A stretch of 64,000 bases of DNA from Saturnia japonica (taxonomy: Eukaryota > Arthropoda > Insecta > Lepidoptera > Saturniidae), in assembly GCA_033032175.1 (NCBI GenBank), contig CM065320.1, positions 15,023,413 to 15,087,412 on the forward strand. The letters are read 5' to 3'. The notes beneath the pieces are model-generated. The model saw nothing but the letters and a program-made list of their open reading frames with translations. It made no database searches and was not told the DNA's origin. Positions within the stretch are counted from its first letter, which is position 1, and every line of letters starts with the position of its first letter. Below, in pieces: positions 46,650 to 58,200 of this stretch. The position numbers were made by a program, and so were the translations under genes.

Positions 46650-46920
46650 TGGAAGAGCCCTATGTTCGATGGCACACTGGCCGGGAGAAGTTTGCATAGC
46701 TTCACTGTACGACAAAGATAAGTAATAGAGAACTTTTGAGTTCGTGCCGAGATGGAGGTTACTGTAAAACTGTGACTCCAAAGCCCAGCGTCGGAGTGGG
46801 ATAAAGGAAGTGGAGGGAATTAGATTGAACAGCTCTTTAGAACACTCACCACGATACGGACGGAAGAACACGCTCGACGAGGCGATGTTATTTTTACGCA
46901 TTCTGGTTTTATCTTCCAAT
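46650..46920 (-). pseudogene. Jockey/CR1-type LINE relic, C-terminus
   Basis: The minus strand has SSVFFRPYRGECSKELFNLI then PSTSF in one frame. A shifted frame follows with SISARTQKFSITYLCRTVKL then CKLLPASVPSN, matching the R-T-A/V-K-L-W-N-x-L-P-A-S-V-F pattern of these LINE proteins. At least one frameshift; a fragment only. Confidence 0.65.
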
Positions 46921-47605
46921 TTTTAGTTCGTATTATAATATCCTGAACAATTCCTGATGTACCAAATGATACGCTGTTCTATTTTTTTCACCATTTGCCT
47001 CAGGTTGTCGTCATATTGAATTTTGATTACTATCATGTCTTTAGTGACGCTTGCAAGATTAAAACAATTCGATTAACGTAAGAATTATCAAAATCGGCAC
47101 ACGCCTTTTGTCTCTAAAGTGCCACGAAGTAACATACATATATAGACCGATACACGCATTCCCCTCCTTTTCATCGCGCAGTCTGGTTAAAACGGGCCTT
47201 ATAACCCCCTCAGACTCCAAAAGTGGTACCCTGCCATCACATATATATGAATAGGTAATTTATAAAAGGGACTGAAATATTATTGAGGTGACATTAACGA
47301 AGGAATGTATAAAAAATTAAATCATATAATTCGAATCTAGAACGTTCCCTTCAAATGTATTCTAATTAATGTTAATATGTATTTAATTATACATACATAC
47401 AAAATTGAATATATACAAAAATTACCTCCAGCGTTTCATAAATTCATAATTATTAATTTTTCTCTTAATACATTGAAGCATAACTTATTAACTTACTAGA
47501 TAAGGTTATTTCAATCTAAAAGTATTAAAACGACTTATATGTATGAGTTTGTATGAAAGTCGTTGTTAGATTGCGCATGGAGAATGTTTTAGATTTTTTA
47601 ATTGT
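46921..47605. other. Unannotated stretch
   Basis: GC is slightly raised at 47090-47240 without a supported frame. No repeat was identified. Confidence 0.35.
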
Positions 47606-47610
47606 ATGAA

Positions 47611-47925
47611 CTAGCTGTGCCCGCGCCTTCTCTTATGTTGACTACAGAACGCCGTCGATCGGGCACACGCGCGAATCTTGCTCTCGGTTATTTTAAAGAC
47701 AAAAATACTTATTGTGGGTGTTTCTTAGATGATAGACATATACTCTCTTTTACTTTTTTGTTATGTATTTTTAATGTCTACAATTATTTCGTACATTAAT
47801 GTAATAATATATCTCTTAAGGTTTCCTCAGCGTAAGCCATTTAGGAGCCCGAATTGATTCAACTAGACCAGATTCTTTTTTATTTGCGCGGAACCCTAAC
47901 TATTTTCCTATAGTTATTTAAAACC
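47611..47925 (-). mobile_element. Helitron-like element family A, 5'-truncated copy
   Basis: The minus-strand 3' end is GAAGGCGCGGGCACAGCTAG|T (47611). GCCTAAATGG/TTACGCTGAGGAAACC (47820-47850 reversed) match family A. The 5' half is missing past about 47925. Confidence 0.7.
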
Positions 47926-48027
47926 TACCATAAAAAACCCACTTCCAACTAAGGTCAGCTATTAAGAGGATGTTCTGAGTTTGAACGCCTCGTGTAATAA
48001 GTGCCTGTTACCAACTACATCATTTAG

Positions 48028-48967
48028 GCTACGTATCTACCAGAGAGGTGCGAGTTAGCGTAGCGAAGCTGTGAAACGGTGTGCAGATGAGGTGTGCGAG
48101 GTTGCGTAGCGGGCTCTTTTCACATCTCTCGCACACATTCCTCGCTCGCATCCCTCGCACAAATACCCCGATCGCGTCTTTCGTTCACGTCTTTCGTTTT
48201 TTGTAGAACAAATACTTAAACTAAGCGCGCGGGTTGAAAGCAGTTTTTTTTTTGTTCTGACTACACTGTTAGCCTTAGGGGCCCTGAAACCGCTGCGACT
48301 TTTACTGCTTCACCGAACTTGGGGGCGAGCGCTTAGGGCACTCAGCCGCGATATGTTGAATGCAGTCGGGGCTGGAGATGAAGAGCGGGAGCATCTCCCC
48401 CGCCGTCCGCACGCCTCGCCTCACGCGCCCTTACTATAGTGATGCAAGTGCTGTCTTTGACAACTGTTGTACGATTACTGATCGCCCTAATACTCAAGTT
48501 GTGTACTCATGTTATTATTTGTTTTAAATAGTGACTGACCCGAGTCTATTAACTTCTTTTTAAAAAAAAAAACAATGTTTTTAATTCATCGTCAAGCACA
48601 GGAAATGGTGAAAAATAGATCTGATGATGACTAAATTTCAGAGATTTCTTTTTTTAATTTGATTTCTCTGTGTGAATAATTGATAAGTTATTGGCTTGTT
48701 TTTTCATTATGTTATCCAAGATGATTATTGTAAATGTTAAATTTAAACCAACGTTGAAATTTATCGACAGCAACAATAATTCTAATTAGGTCACAGCACT
48801 ATCGATTTCTTTAACTCTGCATTCATCTAGCGCGCTTTCTATGGCTTTCCTAGCCATTTTCTACCAGTGCTACGCTAGATGAGGCTAGGAAAATGAAGTA
48901 ATCCTATTGGTGGATTTTTCCTTGCACATCGCTTAGCTATCTCGCACACCTCTGGTAGATACTCAGC
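48028..48967. mobile_element. DNA transposon-derived element with GTATCTACCAGAG inverted ends
   Basis: The left end GGCTACGTATCTACCAGAGA then GGTGCGAGTTAGCGTAGCG is inverted at the right (reversed: AGCTGAGTATCTACCAGAGG then TGTGCGAGATAGCTAAGCG). TA flanks both sides. Subterminal GTGCGAG/CTCGCAC words recur at 48105-48160. A GC-rich retroelement fragment (48243-48430) sits inside. No transposase frame. Confidence 0.6.
48243..48430 (-). repeat. GC-rich retroelement 3' fragment, copy 1
   Basis: Begins at a T10 run (a poly-A tail on the minus strand), then CTGACTACACTGTTAGCCTT, GGGGGCGAGCGCTTAGGGCA and CTCAGCCGCG. The same block recurs at 63082-63260, also after a T run. Probably a LINE 3' region. 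Confidence 0.6.
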
Positions 48968-49478
48968 TATAGACCGGAACACAGCAGAGTAAGAGCTGGT
49001 GCTTTGTGACAGATATCGGTGTGGACGTGTTACTTCGATATATATTTTTGTCATTGACACCTTTTACAGTCCATAAATGGCAAAAAAGAAGCTGTTTGAT
49101 TTATCTGTAATCGGTGATATCAAGACTGGCAGAAACTATTCAAGATGGGCTGCAAAGCGTGTCAATGGCAAAGCATATATCGTCTCTAGTACATATAACC
49201 CAATGTCATAATACATTTTACCATTTAGCTTGAAGAGGGGATTTACATTTAACGGTAAGATGCATTACCCGGCTTCAGGATTTTAATAATAGGTATTTAC
49301 CTATGAAATTGCCGTTCTGCAGTACTGGCCATTTCAAATCAAAATAATTTTTGTTTGGCTAAGAATTCTAATTTCAAATTAATTTTATTTTAAAAACATG
49401 GAATTCTTTTTCCAAAGGTAGTCATTTGTTTATTGATTAGCGTTACATTTTCATCGAATTTCAATCTTTTTTGTCATC

Positions 49479-50498
49479 ATGGATACGTTAAAAATTCGAG
49501 TAATTATGGAATATGAATACCGTCGTTGCAACAACGTGGCACAATGCGCATGCAACATCAACGACGTTTAAGGAGCTAACACTACAAACCAACGCACCAC
49601 CTGTTACTGGTAAGCTCGCTTCCGTTCTGGGAATTTCGACCTGAAAAATGAACCTCGCGGTCGTCCGAAGACTTTGGTCGACAATGACGAATTAAAGGCG
49701 ATTGTGGAAGCTGATGATACACAATCTCCGGTTGAATTAGCAGCAGCTTTCGACGTTAGCGTCAAAACAATATTGGCTCATTTGCGTCGAATTGGCAAGG
49801 TAAAAAAGCTTGACAAATGGGTGCCCCACGAACTCAACGATCGCCAGCGCGAAGTACGCGTCGAGACGTGCCTTGCACTACTCAACAGACACACAAATGA
49901 AGGAATTTTGAACCGCATTGTTAACTGCGATTAAAAATGGATTCTGTTTGATAACCGCAAGCGCTCAGCAAGTTGGTTAGATCCTGGTTCAGCACCTAAA
50001 CAACGCCCTAAACGAAAACTTACCCCTAGAAAAGTGATGGTCACTGTTTGGTGGTCTAGCACCGGTGTGATTCATCACAGCTTCTTACCAAACGGGGTGA
50101 GCATTACTGCAGATGTGTACTGTGAAGAACTGAACACAATGATGGAGAAGCTAGCACATCTCCAACCAGCATTGGTCAATCGCTCGTCTCCGCTGCTCCT
50201 GCACGACAACGCGCGACCTCATACTGCACAGCAGACGGTCTCCAAGTTGCAAGAACTGGGGTTGGAAGTTCTCCGTCATCCACCCTACTCAACAAACCTT
50301 GTGCCTAAAGACTACTAATTTTTCCAGAATTTGGATATTTCCTTGGCGGGAAAAAAATTCAATACCCGAGAGGCAGTAAAAAATGCCTTTGAAGAATTTG
50401 TTGCCTCCCGTCCAGCTGATTTCTTTAAGAAGGGCATCAATAAACTGCCACTGCGCTGGCAAAGGTGCATTGATTGCATGGGTGATTACTTCGATTAA
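49479..50498 (+). pseudogene. Mariner transposase (mori/cecropia-like), dead, copy 1
   Basis: The frame is intact over 340 codons, close to the usual ~345, but has TAA stops at 49569, 49611, 49932 and 50316. The start is MDTLKIRVIMEYEYRRCNNV. The paired N-terminal helices run through KNEPRGRPKTLVDNDELKAI, and the linker WVPHELNDRQR is recognisable. The first catalytic Asp is present but is followed by a stop (NCD-stop-KWILFDN). The second is in LLLHDNARPHTA. The third, normally in YSPDLAPTDY, is Asn (YSTNLVPKDY). The C-terminus is KGINKLPLRWQRCIDCMGDY. The enzyme would be inactive even without the stops. Confidence 0.92.
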
Positions 50499-50817
50499 TA
50501 CAAATAAAAAATACATGAAAAAAATTCGTTTAAATTTTTTCATACAAAACGGCAATTTCATAACCGCTGCATAACAAGTAAAATTTAATAATAATTGTTT
50601 CGTAATTGGCACCACTTGATTGCAAAACATAACAAATGTATATTTTGTGTTAAATATGCTGTGAAGCAATATGTACCAAATAAATAAAACAAAAAGTGAG
50701 AAACTTTTCGTTTGCAGCGTAACTGACTACGAATTTTTATTTTATAATTTACAAAGTGAAAGAAGCCTTATTTTGCGTTTATCGCTTTAATATTGAATGT
50801 TCATGACTTCATAACTG

Positions 50818-51032
50818 CTTCATTAGACTAGTGGTACTAAACACGACTGCTATGCTCGAGGTTCGATCACCAGGTCGAGCAGCTCGGGGTTTGGCTTTGT
50901 GACCGATTAATGGCAATAGGCTCACCCCATATCGCATGGGACCTAAAAACATACCCGGCGAACTGTGGGTGTACATGTACACCTTTGCCTAACCCTGCTA
51001 GGATACAAGCGTGATGGTATGTTATGTTAGAT
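50818..51032 (+). repeat. tRNA-derived SINE, family 1, internally deleted
   Basis: TCATTAGACTAGTGGTACTA, GAGGTTCGATCACCAGGTCG directly joined to AGCAGCTCGGGGTTTGGCT (about 40 bases of the usual body missing), then a tail GATACAAGCGTGATGGTATG. The same deletion occurs in the sister copy at 53590. Confidence 0.85.
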
Positions 51033-51241
51033 TCTAAATATTGTTAACCTTGTAAGGCTGACGTTGACCTTCAAGGAACAATTCATTCCGTCCTAACTTG
51101 ATGACCCGACTTTTTTTAATGAATAGGTACCTATTATGTTGCTTACTAGACTCTTTAATTACTTCAATAAAGTTGAAACATGAACACAAGACATAAAATA
51201 GTTAATTGTGCGCACTGAGCTTATTATTGAATCTTAGCTTA

Positions 51242-51614
51242 TCTATACAATTAATAAAATTGAAGTGTATGTCTCTGGCAGATAGCTGATGATATAAGGA
51301 GTACCTTAGGCTACTTTTATTTTAGAAAAAGAATTAAGGTTCTGCGCAAATAAAAAAAACTGTTCATGGAGATTCAATTCGGACGCTTTAATGGCTTACG
51401 CTGAGTAAACCATAAGATATATTGCAAATTAATGTACTACATAACTGTAGACATTTAAAAGACCAACAAAAAAATCAGCGAGAGTATATATCTATCTCCT
51501 AAGAAACACCCACAATACAATACACAAAGCCGATAGCGGGGGAGCAAGATTCGCGCGTGTGCCAATACAGTGGCATTCTGTAGTCCACGTGAGCAAAGCC
51601 ACAGGCACAGCTAG
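51242..51614 (+). mobile_element. Helitron-like element family A, short copy
   Basis: Starts A|TCTATACAATTAATAAAATT and ends GAGCAAAGCCACAGGCACAG then CTAG|T. It lies between the two copies of the segmental duplication. About 100 bp of the 5' region seen in other copies is missing. Confidence 0.8.
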
Positions 51615-51663
51615 TTTGTAAATAAAACTCAGTTATAATTAATTTATTATGATAATAAGTATT

Positions 51664-51775
51664 TTTTATGTATGTCTGGCTAGCGTTATTTAAATTAACA
51701 TATTTCGCCAAGAAAAGATCATTGCGTTCCGGTACTTGCACTTGAGAGCCTGTCTTCTCTCTAGATGATGTGTGT
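51664..51775 (+). repeat. tRNA-derived SINE, family 2 fragment
   Basis: TATGTCTGGCTAGCGTTAT, GCGTTCCGGTACTTGCACTT then GAGAGCC, the central and 3' part only. Confidence 0.55.
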
Positions 51776-51837
51776 TAGCATCTTCGGTCTTAATGTATTA
51801 TACTAATATCAAGTAAAATTAAGGTCAACTCCCTCAA

Positions 51838-51877
51838 ACTCCTGGGTTCGATACTCAGGTCGAGCAAAGCGTTATTG
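51838..51877 (+). repeat. Family 1 SINE fragment at the duplication junction
   Basis: CTGGGTTCGATACTCAGGTC then GAGCAAAGCGTTATTG, the B-box and following bases, cut exactly where the second copy of the segmental duplication begins. Confidence 0.75.
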
Positions 51878-52250
51878 TGTAATCGGTGATATCAAGACTG
51901 GCAGAAACTATTCAAGATGGGCTGCAAAGCGTGTCAATGGCAAGGCATATATCGTCTCTAGTACATATAACCCAATGTCATAACACGTTTTACCATTTAG
52001 CTTGAAGAGGGGATTTACATTTAACGGTAAGATGCATTACCCGGCTTCAGGATTTTAATAATAGGTCTTTACCTATGAAATGGCCGTTCTGCAGTACTGG
52101 CCATTTCAAATCAAAATGATTTTTGTTTGGCTAAGAATTCTAATTTCAAATTAATTTTATTTTAAAAACATGGAATTCTTTTTCCAAAGGTAGTCATTTG
52201 TTTATTGATTAGTGTTACATTTTCATCGAATTTCAATCTTTTTTGTCATC

Positions 52251-53270
52251 ATGGATACGTTAAAAATTCGAGTAATTATGGAATATGAATACCGTCGTTG
52301 CAACAACGTGGCACAATGCGCACGCAACATCAACGACGTTTACGGAGCTAACACTACAAACCAACGCACCACTTGTTACTGGTAAGCTCGCTTCCGTTCT
52401 GGGAATTTCGACCTGAAAAATGAACCTCGCGGTCGTCCGAAGACTTTGGTCGACAATGACGAATTAAAGGCGATTGTAGAAGCTGATGATACACAATCTC
52501 CGGTTGAATTAGCAGCAGCTTTCGACGTTAGCGTCAAAACAATATTGGTCCATTTGCGTCAAATTGGCAAGGTAAAAAAGCTTGACAAATGGGTGCCCCA
52601 CGAACTCAATGATCGCCAGCGCGAAGTACGCGTTCAGACGTGCCTTGCACTACTCAACAAACACACAAATGAAGGAATTTTGAACCGCATTGTTAACTGC
52701 GATTAAAAATGGATTCTGTTTGATAACCGCAAGCGCTCAGCAAGTTGGTTAGATCCTGGTTCAGCACCTAAACAACGCCCTAAACGAAATCTTACCCCTA
52801 GAAAAGTGGTGGTCACTGTTTGGTGGTCTAGCGCCGGTGTGATTCATCACAGCTTCTTACCAAACGGGGTGAGCATTACTGCAGATGTGTACTGTGAAGA
52901 ACTGAACACAATGATGGAGAAGCTAGCATATCTCCAACCAGCATTGGTCAATCGCTCGTCTCCGCTGCTCCTGCACGACAACGCGCGACCTCATACTGCA
53001 CAGCAGACGGTCTCCAAGTTGCAAGAACTGGGGTTGGAAGTTCTCCGTCATCCACCCTACTCGACAAACCTTGTGCCTAAAGACTACTAATTTTTCCAGA
53101 ATTTGGATAACTCCTTGGCGGGAAAAAAATTCAATACCCGAGAGGCAGTAAAAAATGCCATTGAAGAATTTGTTGCCTCCCGTCCAGCTGATTTCTTTAA
53201 GAAGGGCATCAATAAACTGCCACTGCGCTGGCAAAGGTGCATTGATTGCATGGGTGATTACTTCGATTAA
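52251..53270 (+). pseudogene. Mariner transposase, dead, copy 2
   Basis: Same 340-codon frame as copy 1. It keeps the stops at 52383, 52704 and 53088 and the catalytic Asp-to-Asn change (YSTNLVPKDY), but has TAC instead of TAA at 52341. Shared lesions mean the element was already dead when duplicated. The long minus-strand frame over 52923-53441 is antisense shadow. Confidence 0.92.
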
Positions 53271-53589
53271 TACAAATAAAAAATACATGAAAAAAATTCG
53301 TTTAAATTTTTTCATACAAAACGGCAAATTCATAACCGCTGCATAACAAGCAAAATTTAATAATAATTGTTTCGTAATTGGCACCACATGATTGCAAAAC
53401 ATAACAAATGTATATTTTGTGTTAAATATGCTGTGAAGCAATATGTACCAAATAGATAAAATAAAAAGTGAGAAACTTTTCGTTTGCAGCGTAACTGACT
53501 ACGAATTTTTATTTTATAATTTACAAAGTGAAAGAAGCCTTATTTTGCGTTTATCGCTTTAATATTGAATGTTCATGACTTCATAACTG

Positions 53590-53803
53590 CTTCATTAGAC
53601 TAGTGGTATTAAACACGACTGCTATGCTCGAGGTTCGATCACCAGGTCGAGCAGCTCGGGGTTTGGCTTTGTGACCGATTAATGGCAATAGGCTCGCCCC
53701 ATATCGCATGGGACCTAAAAACATACCCGGCGAACTGTGGGTGTACATGTACACCTCTGCCTAACCCTGCGAGGATACAAGCGTGATGGTATATTATGTT
53801 AGA
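53590..53803 (+). repeat. tRNA-derived SINE, family 1, internally deleted (sister copy)
   Basis: Same as 50818-51032, including the internal deletion. It differs by a few substitutions, such as GGCTCGCCCC for GGCTCACCCC. Confidence 0.85.
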
Positions 53804-54134
53804 TTCTAAATATTGTTAACCTTGTAAGGCTGACGTTGCCTTCAAGGAACAATGCATTCCGTCCTAACTTGATGACCCGACTTTTTTTTATGAATAAGTA
53901 CCTATTATGTTGCTTACTTACTTACTTTGGAAAAATGAAATGGTACGAAAACAAATTAATCACTAAATTCGAAACAAGCCTAAATTTGAAAAAAAAAAAC
54001 TGAATTAGGAATTCCTATCCAAAACGCTAGGATATTTGAGATCAAAGTGACCAGTTCAACAAAACGCCAATATCATATGTAAGAACCTAATGATTACTTG
54101 AATGCTTTCTTCTTTATTTAACTTTCAGTAGACT

Positions 54135-54920
54135 TAAGCTGAAATCTATAGAGCGTACTCAGACAATGCTCAGACAATGCTCAGACTTATCTCAGCCTTA
54201 AATTCCGAAATTAAAATTTATTGTCGGAAGCTTGGCATTTGCTCAACTTTACCTGAGTAAAGTTTAAGTCATCTAAATCGACGACTTACGGAAAACTTTG
54301 GTATTAAACGAATAGTATGGCTTAATAGTGACGTAACAGTGATTTTATATACTATTTAAATTATCTGTATTGCTTGATTCTCATTGGCTTACTACATAGA
54401 AATGACTGTTTTTATTACGTACTAGGTTTGTACATGTTATGTCATTTTTGACGTTCGCAGTTGTTTGTTTAATTAAACAAAACTATTTCAAGCGAATTGA
54501 CGTTACATTTAACAAATACAAATTGCGTTAGAAATTAGAATGATCATGTTCATATCCAAAGATTATATTTGCATTTTGCACGTTTTGTTATTGGTTTCAA
54601 ATTTTTTTAAATTTATTTATGAATAATCTGTCATTTTTACTTTATATCAAGTTGAATATTATACAATTATACGATTTAAATTGTATTTTAAATACCTTTT
54701 TAATTTTATTATACATATTTCGTGATAAATTTACAGTCCCGATGCGATATCGAAACGTTAATTGACAGTTACCAGGCACGCAGTTATAACTAATCTTAAG
54801 CTTAGCGTAAATTCCACTATAAAATCAAAACCTAAGATTGCGCTTAGTGAATACTTAGCGAAGTTTGAGCTAAGCTAAGGTTTAGCTGAGGCTGAGTATG
54901 CTCTATAGAATTCAGCCTTA
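54135..54920. mobile_element. MITE with TAAGGCTGAATTCTATAGAG ends
   Basis: Left TAAGCTGAAATCTATAGAGC then GTACTCAGAC; right reversed TAAGGCTGAATTCTATAGAG then CATACTCAGCC. It has subterminal short repeats: CTCAGACAATG twice at the left (54159-54180) and AGCTAAGCTAAGGTTTAGC at the right. The AT-rich core has no ORF. TA or TTA target duplication is possible. Confidence 0.7.
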
Positions 54921-54929
54921 CTGTACAGC

Positions 54930-55193
54930 AATATTATAAAACTCAAGGTATTTTTTTGTTTGTTTATTTGAACCCACTAATCTCTGGACCTACTAAAGAG
55001 ATTGAAAAGAATCTTTTTGTATTTTACATTATATTTATTGAGTTATACCTTCACGCTATAACTTTAAGGAGCTAAGTAGTAACTATGAACGTCAATAAAT
55101 CTGGAAAGCTGTTGGCAAGTACGGTAAATGAAAACAGCGGTGGAGAGTTAGTTGGATAAATTTAACATGAGTGAAACCGTGATATACAGCTAA
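54930..55193 (+). mobile_element. Helitron-like short element
   Basis: Begins near AATATTATAAAACTCAAGG, with TGTTTGTTTATTTGAACCC and TTCACGCTATAACTTTAAGG, and ends GTGAAACCGTGATATACAGC then TAA|T (CTAA|T). Its 5' terminus is not clear. Confidence 0.5.
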
Positions 55194-55343
55194 TATGTGA
55201 TCAAAATTGAACGTAATATAATTTACATTTTTCCGCTGATACGATTAACGATATATAGTATTGTAAAACTAAACCTACATTTTGAAAACAAAAGGGGTTT
55301 TTGCTTTATAATTTTTTAAGAACTTCACAAAGAAACAACTGAC

Positions 55344-55560
55344 ATAACATTACTCCTATATCCACGAAGGGTCAGGCAGAGGTGTAGTAATGTACACCCA
55401 CAGTTCGCCGTTTATATGTTTAGGTCACATGTAATAGGGGACGAACCTATTGCCATTAATCGGGTATAAAGCCAAACTCCAAAGTGCTACTGAGAATTCA
55501 TAGAAAACACCAATAACACTTTGCTCCACCTGGGAGTCGAACCCTAATGAGGCAGTAAGA
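55344..55560 (-). repeat. tRNA-derived SINE, family 1
   Basis: Reverse copy: GGGTCAGGCAGAGGTGTAGT, CATGTAATAGGGGACGAACC and TGGGAGTCGAACCCTAATGA. Part of the head is deleted. Confidence 0.75.
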
Positions 55561-57689
55561 ACTAACTGATTAGGTATAAAATTTTATAATGGAGATTATA
55601 CTCTCAGAATATGTCCAGAATAGAAAAAAAGGGGGGGAGTCGCTGATGTTAAAGTTGAATATAAAATACTAGAAGTGTCTGGCGCGAACTTGTTTAGTAT
55701 TTTTTAACATAAATTTAATGTAATTTTTATTAAGCCACATTTAGTCGCTTTGATAGAATTTTATGTGATAATATAACTAGACCATTAAGGAAAAATTAGA
55801 TTTAATCTCCTAGAAAGTTTTAACTTGGTATCCACCACAGATTTAAGAAAAAGGCAGATGGAACCTTCAGAACAACAAACGTGGGACATGCATTTAGCTC
55901 TGTATCCTTGACAACCAGATAACAACACGTACGATCGTGTGAATAATGTTGCCAGGACATGTAAAATAAGTTTTATTGTTGTTATTACCACTTTAGCAAT
56001 GTAGTTATTAAACAATCATCAAACAATTGCTTTTGTATTTGAAATGAAGAGCCTCAAGGATATTTACATATCAAATTTCAACCAAACATACATGACATAT
56101 ATATCTTGATTTTTTAACTTACCATACCTATCACTAATGGTTCCGATGTCGCAAGAGGTTGAAATATTTGGCAGCCATCTTGGATTTAAAATTTTTGCTT
56201 GAGACACTAAATTGCCCAGGGTTCTCTACAATTTTTGCTTTGAAACTATATCATTTCAGTGTTTGCAGATCGTTGTCAAAGAAACCAACTATTACGTAAC
56301 AAATATTACCCTCCTTTTGGTTTCGTTTTAGTTGGTTTGTAAATAAAACGATCTTTCAACGCTATATACATATTATATTTTCTATAACTTCCTGAAAAAT
56401 ATTTCATTGTAATCTAGCAACATTTTTGTAATTTTGTTTTCAATAACAAAATACCACGTAAAGTGGTATGTGTAATGTTCTTTGTTACTAACGAAATGAT
56501 ACTCTGTTTTCCTTTTTTTATTTTTACGAAGAATTTTTACAATGTAATAGCACAAAAGACGGCATATTTTCAAAATAATACTAAGCACACGGGGTGCTGA
56601 CATTGCATGACATATCCTTTTCAAAATTGACACAATGTAATACTATTATGGTACATTTGCATGTTCTAACAGGCTCCATCTGCCTCTCTCTCAAACCTGT
56701 GGTATCCACCATATTTTTGTAATTGGTTTTGTGACCACAATAACTATTTTTTGATAACACATAGAAAAAAAAAACATTAATGATATGAAATTAAAATTAT
56801 ACAAGAATTATTACATCCTTGATAATAAAGCCTTGACACTGGCAAATGCTTTTACGGCACCATAAAAAAAATACTGTCAAAGTATAGGTATTCGACTCTG
56901 TTCGAAATGTGTATGAATTTGCAACAAAAGTTTAAATTCAACTTCTTAATTTGATATCAGAAGAGCATTAACAGGCTGATATGCTATAAACAAAAAAATA
57001 TTTATATTAAATTCTCAAAAGAGTACATCGATAAATAATTTTAAATAAAAGTTTGATGGAGTTTTTGGAGAGATCTCAAACTGTCATGTAGTAGTTTTTG
57101 TTTTTAATTCATAAATTTGTGTTGTTTAACCCTATATTATGTAATACGGGTGGCATTTTGCATAATAAAGCTTGGTTATTGAACCAAGAATTCTGGCATC
57201 CCACAAAAACTCACTAGCACGTTCTAAAATCTATATTCATTCGATAATGATAGTAATGGTCTTCAATAAAGAGGACTAGTTGCCAAATTACGAAAAATAG
57301 AAATAGGTATGTATGATGCCAATTATAAATTTAAAAAAAATACCCAAAAACAGATCTTTTCAGATATTATGAGGCAAGCAGATCTCACGCAAATATTGAA
57401 ATAAATTCTGATCTATCTTTAGTCATGAATTGAAAACACGTGAAACTGTTAGCGTGCGTAATAGTGAACAAATACGTGTTAATTCCTAAGAATGCCGATA
57501 AAAGTACCTAGCCGCAAATATATTACTCATGGACTACATTTTATGGATATTTCAGGTAGTCCCGTATTCTAACCACAACCACCTGACGATTGTCTCTATT
57601 CTCGTTTTAATTTAAAATATTTTCTGTACCTATTCGTCAGCTATATAACTTCGTGAGTTATTTTGATGGAAAACTTTTTTATTATCGTT
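55561..57689. other. Unannotated AT-rich stretch
   Basis: Small minus-strand open frames (55785-56015, 56382-56633) show no motif or splice context. A GGGGGGG run lies at 55630-55636. No repeat family match. Confidence 0.4.
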
Positions 57690-57992
57690 ATAGTTTTAAC
57701 GTTGTGGCCACAATCTCACCTGTTTTTAAGTAACGATGTGACCCAATATGGTGGTAGCACGCTAAGTCTAGTGGAAGTTTAGCTCTCAAGTGCCGCTGCC
57801 GGAACACACCCTTAGGTGTTGACGACAGATTTTCAACTAGCCAGGCGGCATTAGAAAAAACTCTAGCACCATGCTATGCTTTCATCGCGATGTTTTCCTT
57901 CACCAAAAACTCAGACTCATTGCAGATATTTGAACTCAAGTCGATCACCGTGGATTCTGTAAACGCTATACCAACTGAGCCATCATTGGAAT
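57690..57992 (-). repeat. tRNA-derived SINE, family 2
   Basis: Reverse copy: GTTGTGGCCACAATCTCACC, AAGTGCCGCTGCCGGAACAC, CTAGCCAGGCGGCATTAG, CCTTCACCAAAAACTCAGAC and ATACCAACTGAGCCATCATT (A-box end). Confidence 0.8.
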
Positions 57993-58200
57993 CTTGCTTT
58001 ATTTTATACTATATTCTGTAACTTTGATTATTTTACCTAATATAATGCTAATTGCCTGCGTTGAAAGTACATGCTTATTAAAATAGTTTACATTTGAAAA
58101 ACAATCTGAGACAGACAAATGCTTCCGCGTGACCAATGTCACAAAAAAAAAATGTATTTCAACTTATAATTAAATTTAGTCTTACATCTTATATATGTCT

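Larger units (their letters stand above)
49106..51147. repeat. Segmental duplication, copy 1 (2.04 kb)
   Basis: Matches 51878-53918 in direct orientation at a constant offset of 2772 for most of its length, with about 2% differences by eye. It contains a dead mariner and a family 1 SINE, and ends after CCTATTATGTTGCTTACT. The copies are separated by 730 bp holding a Helitron-like element and SINE pieces. Confidence 0.95.
51878..53918. repeat. Segmental duplication, copy 2
   Basis: Direct repeat of 49106-51147. It shares the dead mariner, the deleted SINE and all flanking bases. Copy-specific changes include loss of one stop and small T-run differences near the right end. Confidence 0.95.

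Noticed and set aside
47090..47240. Host exon in a GC-richer block
   Set aside because: No frame with splice sites on either strand could be supported.
52923..53441. 172-codon minus-strand frame as a gene
   Set aside because: It is antisense to the mariner transposase and present only because of that coding strand.
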